Shown here: one piece after another, positions 58,710 through 64,000 of the stretch
Layout: each line of letters opens with the position of its first letter
How positions within the stretch are numbered: the first letter of the stretch is position 1
Origin: Sclerotiophoma versabilis
Lineage: Eukaryota; Ascomycota; Dothideomycetes; Pleosporales; Didymellaceae
Direction of reading: 5' to 3'
NCBI GenBank assembly: GCA_012274445.1
Contig: JAAROD010000007.1
Coordinates: 620,001-684,000 of the forward strand
Length of the DNA stretch: 64,000 bases
Translations under genes and position numbers: made by a program
The notes under the pieces: generated by a model
What the model was told of the DNA's origin: nothing
The model's database searches: none
Seen by the model: the letters and a program-made list of their open reading frames with translations, nothing else

Positions 58710-60369
58710 ATGGAAGCCATCAAGAACACTGTCAACGAGGCTCTCGAGAAGCTCAATCTCGCCGGAGGTGCACAGGCTGCCCCAGCTAAGGAGCCCACAG
58801 AGGAGCAGCTGAACGAGCTCAAGTCCAAGTACGAGAAGGCTGGCCAAGAGCAAGTCTTCTCCTTCTACGACAAGCTCAACACAGCAGAGAAGGCTGCTCT
58901 CTTCGAGCAGCTCTCCAAGTTCAACCCCGACTACATCAACGAGATCACAGAGAAGGCCCTGAAGCCAGCACACACCGAATCCACCGAGATAAAACTCGAG
59001 CCTCTCCCCGAGAGCGCCACATCGTCGACCCTCGACACGCAGCAGGATGATTTGGACAAGTGGTACAACAGCGGTCTGGAGGTGATTGCTGAGAACAAGG
59101 TCGCCGTCGTCCTGATGGCTGGTGGCCAGGGCACAAGGTTGGGCTCCTCAGATCCCAAGGGCTGCTTCGACATTGGCCTGCCCAGTAAGAAGTCACTGTT
59201 CCAGCTCCAGGGTGAGAGGATCGCGAAGGCTGAGCTGTTGGCCAAGAAGAAACATGGCAAGGATAGCGTCACCATTCCCTGGTACGTTATGACCTCTGGT
59301 CCAACAAGGAAGCCCACCGAGGCTTTCTTCGAGAAGAACAACTACTTCGGCCTCAAGAAGGAGAACGTCGTCATTTTCGAGCAGGGTGTCTTGCCCTGCA
59401 TCTCGAACGAAGGCAAGATCCTGCTGGAGAGCAAGTCCAAGGTATGCCAACACGCATGTCAAACAAAGAAATCTCCATGCTGACACCTCCAGGTTGCTGT
59501 GGCCCCTGACGGCAACGGTGGTATCTACCAAGCCCTTATTCAGTCCGGCGTTGTTCAGGACATGGGCAAGCGTGGCATCCAGCACATCCACGCCTACTGT
59601 GTCGACAACTGCCTCGTCAAGGTCGCCGACCCCATCTTCATTGGTTTCTCCGCGTCGAAGAACGTCGACATCGCCACTAAGGTCGTCCGCAAGCGCAACG
59701 CGAAGGAGTCCGTCGGTCTCATCCTGCAGAAGAACGGCAAGCCTGATGTCGTTGAGTACTCCGAGATCGACGACGAGACAGCGGAGGCCAAGGACTCGAA
59801 GAACCCTGAGCTCCTGAAGTTCCGTGCAGCCAACATTGTCAACCACTACTACTCGTACAAGTTCCTCGAGAGCATCCCAGAATGGGCCAAGAAGCTGCCC
59901 CACCACGTGGCCCGCAAGAAGATTCCATACGTCAACACCGAGACAGGCGAGACAGTCAAGCCTGAGAAGCCCAACGGCATCAAGCTCGAGCAGTTTGTTT
60001 TCGACTGCTTCCCCTTCCTCAGCCTCGACAAATTCGCCTGCATGGAAGTCAAGCGTGAGGACGAGTTCTCGCCTCTCAAGAATGCACGTGGCACTGGTGA
60101 AGATGACCCGGACACATCCAGGCTAGACATCATGACCCAGGGTAAGAAGTGGGTACAGGCTGCAGGCGCAACCGTCGTCAGCGAGGACCCCAAGGCAGGT
60201 ATCGAAGTCTCGCCGTTGATCTCATACGTAAGTAATATCTAATGCTCCACGCTCCGCTGCTGAGTACATTTCCGTAAATATACTAATATCATAACAGGGC
60301 GGCGAAGGCCTTGAATTCCTCAAGGATCGCACGATCAAGGCACCAGCTGTCATCGAGTCCGAGGATTAG
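58710..60369 (+). CDS. UAP1: UDP-N-acetylglucosamine pyrophosphorylase
   Basis: Exons are 58710..59441, 59493..60227 and 60298..60369, giving 512 residues. The enzyme makes UDP-GlcNAc from UTP and GlcNAc-1-phosphate for chitin, N-glycans and GPI anchors in the cytosol. The nucleotide-binding signature is VVLMAGGQGTRLGSSDPKGC (about 132-152), followed by the uridine/sugar-site segments PWYVMTSGPTRKPTEAFF and VAVAPDGNGGIYQALIQSGV. Later motifs are YCVDNCLVKVADPIFIGFSA, KFRAANIVNHYYSYKFL and EQFVFDCFPFLSLDKFACME. The last exon encodes GGEGLEFLKDRTIKAPAVIE. The ATG at 58710 (MEAIKNTVNEALEKLN) is used because the frame upstream begins at a GTG. Strong codon bias fits an essential, highly expressed gene. 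Confidence 0.96.
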
Positions 60370-62064
60370 GAAGACTAAAAGACATAAAATGAAGGTGCTG
60401 TCGTTACCTGGAAGAGCACAACTGGTGTCATACTGGCACCGGCGATCTATTGATGCCACGACCGGTGCATCTTATCAATCGAGTGGTCCACCAAAAAAGA
60501 TGTGGGATTTTGACAGATACAAATGCAATCAAATGAAAAGTATTGAGGATATGATTGCCTCTGGAGCTCTGAGAACGTTTTTCAAAACAGTGGCCTATAA
60601 CTTGAGACCTATTCACCAAATCTAACGTGACTGCATCCTGAGATCATCGCGAAGCTAGGGGAATTGTTCGATTCTAGACACACATGAGTTGTTAGTTCTA
60701 AGGTCCCAACTTTAACTTTGCATGCATATATAAGTGTTCCAGCCTCGATGCTACTCGCATGTGCCTACTCAATGGCAAGCCACTGCACCTTCGCATGGTC
60801 TCTATCAGTGTAATCCCAAGTGCCATACTTCCATTCCAATTCCTCATTGTTTGGAGCATTAGCCAAACAACGGAACCGCAAATAGCGACTGATACCAAAC
60901 TTCATCTCGGAGATGGCAATGAACGTGCTTGAATAATGCTCTTGAACGGCTGGCGATAAAACGGCGCTCGGTTCGAAGCTTCTTTCTGCGCGCGAGCCGC
61001 TGAGCGCTTCACTCCCTTCTCGTCCTCCTCAGTGGGGTATATGGACCATTGCACATGAGCACATGAGCGTTTACGAACTTTCGGTTCGTCCAGGACTCGA
61101 TTCTGAGGCAGAGCGACTGAGGAACTTGGTGTCTAGTTCATTGTCACTCAAAGAATGTCGCTGGTGCAAGACAGTCTTAGTATACATGTATGTCGACGGA
61201 AGTAGACTTTGTTTAACCAAGCTGCTGTACCGTTCCTATGATGCGAAGCTTATACGTGCAATCCATAATCTGGACTGTGCTGTTAACACCTGCAGGAACC
61301 AACTCACGGACATGCCCGAGCACTGCTGCAGCTATGGTGTCATAACGCGGGGAGCTAGGCTGAGAAGTGACCCCTTGGGCGGCAGACGCGCGGAGCGAAA
61401 TTTGACGTGAGACCTGAAGGATTGCTGCAGCCATACAGCACGCGACAATACGCTGACTATTCCTGTGGTCATGCAGTGTGACAGGAGAGAGGAAGATTCT
61501 AGAGTGGATGTAGACAGGCGAAACACCCAGATCTGGGCCCCTGTCCGGTGTTGGGTGCATTTCACCTCGGAAGGACTTGCGTAGCGCAGGGACTGCCGCG
61601 GGCAAGCAGCAGACGTCGCTTCCCGCCTGCAGCCCAAGTCTTCTCTACCCCAAACTCTCACCACGCATTCCAAAATCTTCGGAGGTTGTTGCAGTTGTGT
61701 TGCTGAGGGAAGGACTGGAAGTTTGACAGTACGTTGCACCCACTGTGCACCCACCGTTATAACGCGCGACAAGTGGTTCCACTCGGCGCGTGCTCCTCCG
61801 TACCCCTCGATGACATGGAAAAAACTTCGATTAACAAACACGCGCAGGCGAAGGAATCGAAGCAGTAAAACGAAGCAGGTACGAACAGCCTCTACCAGCA
61901 TCAGCAGCATCATACACGCCTCGCAAACGAACGGCGCAGCCATCAGCTACGATCGCAGCACCCGAAATCACCCCTCCTTCGGCTCACTCCACCCCTTTTG
62001 CGACCCCTCAACCACCGACCGTATATACTCACCGCATTCCAGAACAACCGAAAGAACCGACGTC
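60370..62064. other. 1.7-kb region between UAP1 and GIS2
   Basis: Contains a coding-like remnant on the minus strand (listed separately). A GTATATAC element near 62019 is a candidate TATA box for GIS2. Nothing else was supported. Confidence 0.5.
60765..61060 (-). pseudogene. Coding-like remnant without start codon
   Basis: Two overlapping minus-strand frames look protein-like. One (about 61057-60919) includes TEEDEKGVKRSAARAQKEAS and ends at a stop. The other ends at 60765 and includes ISEMKFGISRYLRFRC and EELEWKYGTWDYTDRDH. Neither has an ATG of its own and no clean intron joins them. The family is not recognised; it may be a decayed gene or chance. Confidence 0.25.
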
Positions 62065-62983
62065 ATGTCTTCCCTCTCTCGTCGTGCGTGCTTCAAGTGC
62101 GGAAATGTTGGACACTACGCTGGTAAGACAGACCGGCGCATGGACTGGGGTGGGCGCTGCAGTGGGACGTTGCTGGGAGCTGCTATCACAACATGGCGCA
62201 ATCTGCAACGGTTCCTGCATCGCGTAACCTCTGGCTGTGCGGAACGATGATATCATGGATCTGCGACTGATGTGGACTTGCAGAGGTGTGCTCCTCTTCG
62301 GAAAGGCTTTGCTACAACTGTAAGACTTGCCCCTCGAGCTCGTATATGAGCGAACGCTGATAATTCCCAGGCAAGCAACCCGGCCACGAGTCTAATGGAT
62401 GCCCTCATCCCCGCACCACCGAGAGTACGTCATATATTGCGACCGCAAACCTTACACCTGACTGACCCTGCCAACAGCCAAGCAGTGCTACCACTGCCAG
62501 GGTCTTGGACACGTCCAGGCTGACTGCCCTACTCTGCGCCTGAGCGGCGCCGGCACCAGCGGACGCTGCTACAGCTGCGGTCTTACCGGTCACCTTGCCC
62601 GCAACTGCCCCAACCCAGGAATGGGTCGTGGAGCTGGTGCTCCCCGTGGCGGCTACGGAGGTTTCCGTGGCGGCTTCGCTGGTCAGGGCCGTCCTGCAAC
62701 TTGCTACAAGTGCGGCGGCCCCAACCACTTTGCCCGTGATTGCCAGGCCCAGGCCATGAAGTGCTACGCCTGCGGTAAGCTCGGTCACATCTCCCGTGAC
62801 TGCACTGCTCCCAATGGCGGTCCTCTCAACACTGCCGGCAAGACCTGCTATCGCTGCGGCGAGACCGGCCACATCTCTCGCGACTGCACTCAGGCTGAGG
62901 TCAACGGTGATGGCGGTGCCCCCGTCCCCGCTGCTGCCGCTGCTCCTGCCCAGGCCGTTGCTCCCACCACCGCCGTCGCCTAA
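62065..62983 (+). CDS. GIS2: CCHC zinc-knuckle nucleic acid-binding protein (GIS2/Byr3/CNBP type)
   Basis: Exons are 62065..62122, 62284..62319, 62371..62424 and 62478..62983, giving 217 residues. The protein has seven CX2CX4HX4C knuckles, starting CFKCGNVGHYAEVC, CYNCKQPGHESNGC and CYHCQGLGHVQADC and ending CYRCGETGHISRDC. An RGG-type Gly/Arg spacer (RGAGAPRGGYGGFRGGFAGQ) lies between knuckles 4 and 5, as in fungal relatives. Gis2-type proteins bind mRNA or single-stranded DNA in the cytoplasm, associate with translating ribosomes and stress granules. The C terminus is an Ala/Pro-rich tail. Introns interrupt knuckles 1, 2 and the linker after it; all phases close. The first exon begins MSSLSRRACFKCG. 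Confidence 0.95.
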
Positions 62984-63711
62984 GCAAAGCATGGCTCACA
63001 ATCACATGGCCGCTGCGAGTGAAATCGCGGTGGGTCTTGATATGTAGTCTGATTTGCTTGCTTCTTTCCTTGGTTTTTGCATCAATACGATCGTTCCTTC
63101 AGCCTCGGCACCCATTCGACACACTTCACGCATTCACGAGTTACTACCATCGAGCAAGACAAAAGTTTTCACGAGTCCTACGCTGATACCCACGAACGTT
63201 CATCCCTTACTTCGAAACCATCGCATCCTATTAGTACGAACAGACGACGGCTTGGTGAAATCGAGAACGGTGATTCTTCTTCTTTGCATGTACCCCTTGC
63301 GCAGGTCGTACTTTCGGCGGAAAGTCGGCTGGTAAGGGCGCACTTGGATAGACAGGGTCTCTGTGGCCTGGAGGCGGCTGTGTGTGGTGGTTTGGCAGTG
63401 GAAAGGCGAGGGGGATTGGGGCGGTACGGAGAGGAGGAGTGAAGGAGATGTGTGTGTTTGTCGGAGCTGAGTCGGCATACCTGCCTTGTTCTCTACGTTC
63501 ATCCTTCCACTTCTTGCATATGGTGGATGTATGTCCTACAATCTATCATTTATTTGCATCATAAGTCTTTTCTGCCTAGTCGTGTTTGACGTAGAAGACC
63601 TATTGATATAAGACAGATAATACGACTGCACCTTGTAGCCCTCGAGGCATGCCAACACAAGCCACGTCTCACGCAGCTATCATCTATCAACAGCACCGCC
63701 CTCAGATCATC
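62984..63711. other. Convergent 3' region
   Basis: About 730 bp between converging GIS2 and the small membrane-protein gene. No gene seen; probably both 3' UTRs. Confidence 0.5.
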
Positions 63712-63987
63712 TCACTCTTCCACCTTCTCATCTCTGTTTCGCTGGACAAATTTCTCGCCGTAACCTTTGAACTTCTCATGGTTGGTCTCAAAGATCTCCT
63801 GGTCCCCATAGATCGACTTCTGTAATCAGCATGAGTCTCACTCATGCCAGAGTGGGGATTGTCATACCTTGCGCATCAGGTGCCTGAGTACGTAGAGAGG
63901 CCAGATGACATAGAGCAGGAGAGCTACGAAGCAGAGGAGGACGAGATGCCAGGTGACGGGGAAGTGTGGCTCTCGCTCACCCAGCAT
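63712..63987 (-). CDS. Small single-span membrane protein, unknown function
   Basis: Exons are 63868..63987 and 63712..63819, giving 75 residues from the ATG at 63987. The product starts MLGEREPHFPVTWHLVLLCF and contains one hydrophobic span (WHLVLLCFVALLLYVIWPLY). It continues with a basic VLRHLMRKKSIYG segment and a charged C terminus (FKGYGEKFVQRNRDEKVEE). The intron has good GTATGA and TTACAG signals. I do not recognise the family. The reading frame is open to the right window edge, so the true start may lie beyond 64000 and this may be only the C-terminal part. Confidence 0.5.
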
Positions 63988-64000
63988 CTCGCAAGTCGTG

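Noticed and set aside
59193..59906. 237-codon minus-strand ORF in UAP1
   Set aside because: Lies antisense to conserved UAP1 exons and has the Leu/Val-rich composition typical of such shadows.
61332..61943. 203-codon minus-strand ORF upstream of GIS2
   Set aside because: Overlaps the probable GIS2 promoter and leader. No conserved features.

Overview
The window is nuclear DNA of a filamentous ascomycete (Pezizomycotina). Genes are split by short GT..AG introns, usually 41-100 nt, with CTAAC/CTGAC-like branch sites. Several families typical of these fungi are present: HET-domain proteins, Zn2Cys6 regulators, an MFS sugar porter, GH64 and L-rhamnonate dehydratase. A Dothideomycete is my best guess from the protein flavour, but that is inference. 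I assigned exon borders by hand from splice signals and reading-frame continuity.

Layout. 1-5 kb: a 2-oxoglutarate/Fe(II) oxygenase (cut by the left edge) and NPR2 of the TORC1-inhibiting complex. 5-14 kb: an accessory block with a HET-domain gene whose 3' end is out of frame, a small acidic unknown gene, and a 1575-residue protein joining a homeodomain-like segment, zinc fingers, an apparently intact protein kinase and a HET domain. 15-25 kb: housekeeping genes RRP7, an enoyl-CoA hydratase, ribosomal protein eL20, CSN12 and a BTB protein. 25-30 kb: a gene-poor stretch with diverged repeats. 30-40 kb: a GH64 glucanase-like gene, GCN5 with a perfect minisatellite just upstream, OST5, RAD1 and a concentrative nucleoside transporter. 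41-53 kb: a truncated Zn2Cys6 regulator, an ER-type J-domain membrane protein, a sugar transporter and a D-amino-acid oxidase with a peroxisomal tail. 53-64 kb: a Zn2Cys6 regulator divergent from L-rhamnonate dehydratase, then UAP1, the zinc-knuckle protein GIS2 and a small membrane protein.

How the genes relate. Most neighbours are unrelated housekeeping genes. Two arrangements suggest a functional link. The first is the HET block: a HET gene, an acidic unknown gene and the kinase-HET fusion, which looks like an allorecognition or regulated cell-death locus. The second is the divergent regulator/L-rhamnonate dehydratase pair, which share a 486-bp promoter containing an everted CCG-N9-CGG site.

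The homeodomain/zinc-finger/kinase/HET fusion is the strongest candidate for something undescribed: one polypeptide could bind DNA, phosphorylate targets and trigger a HET-type response.
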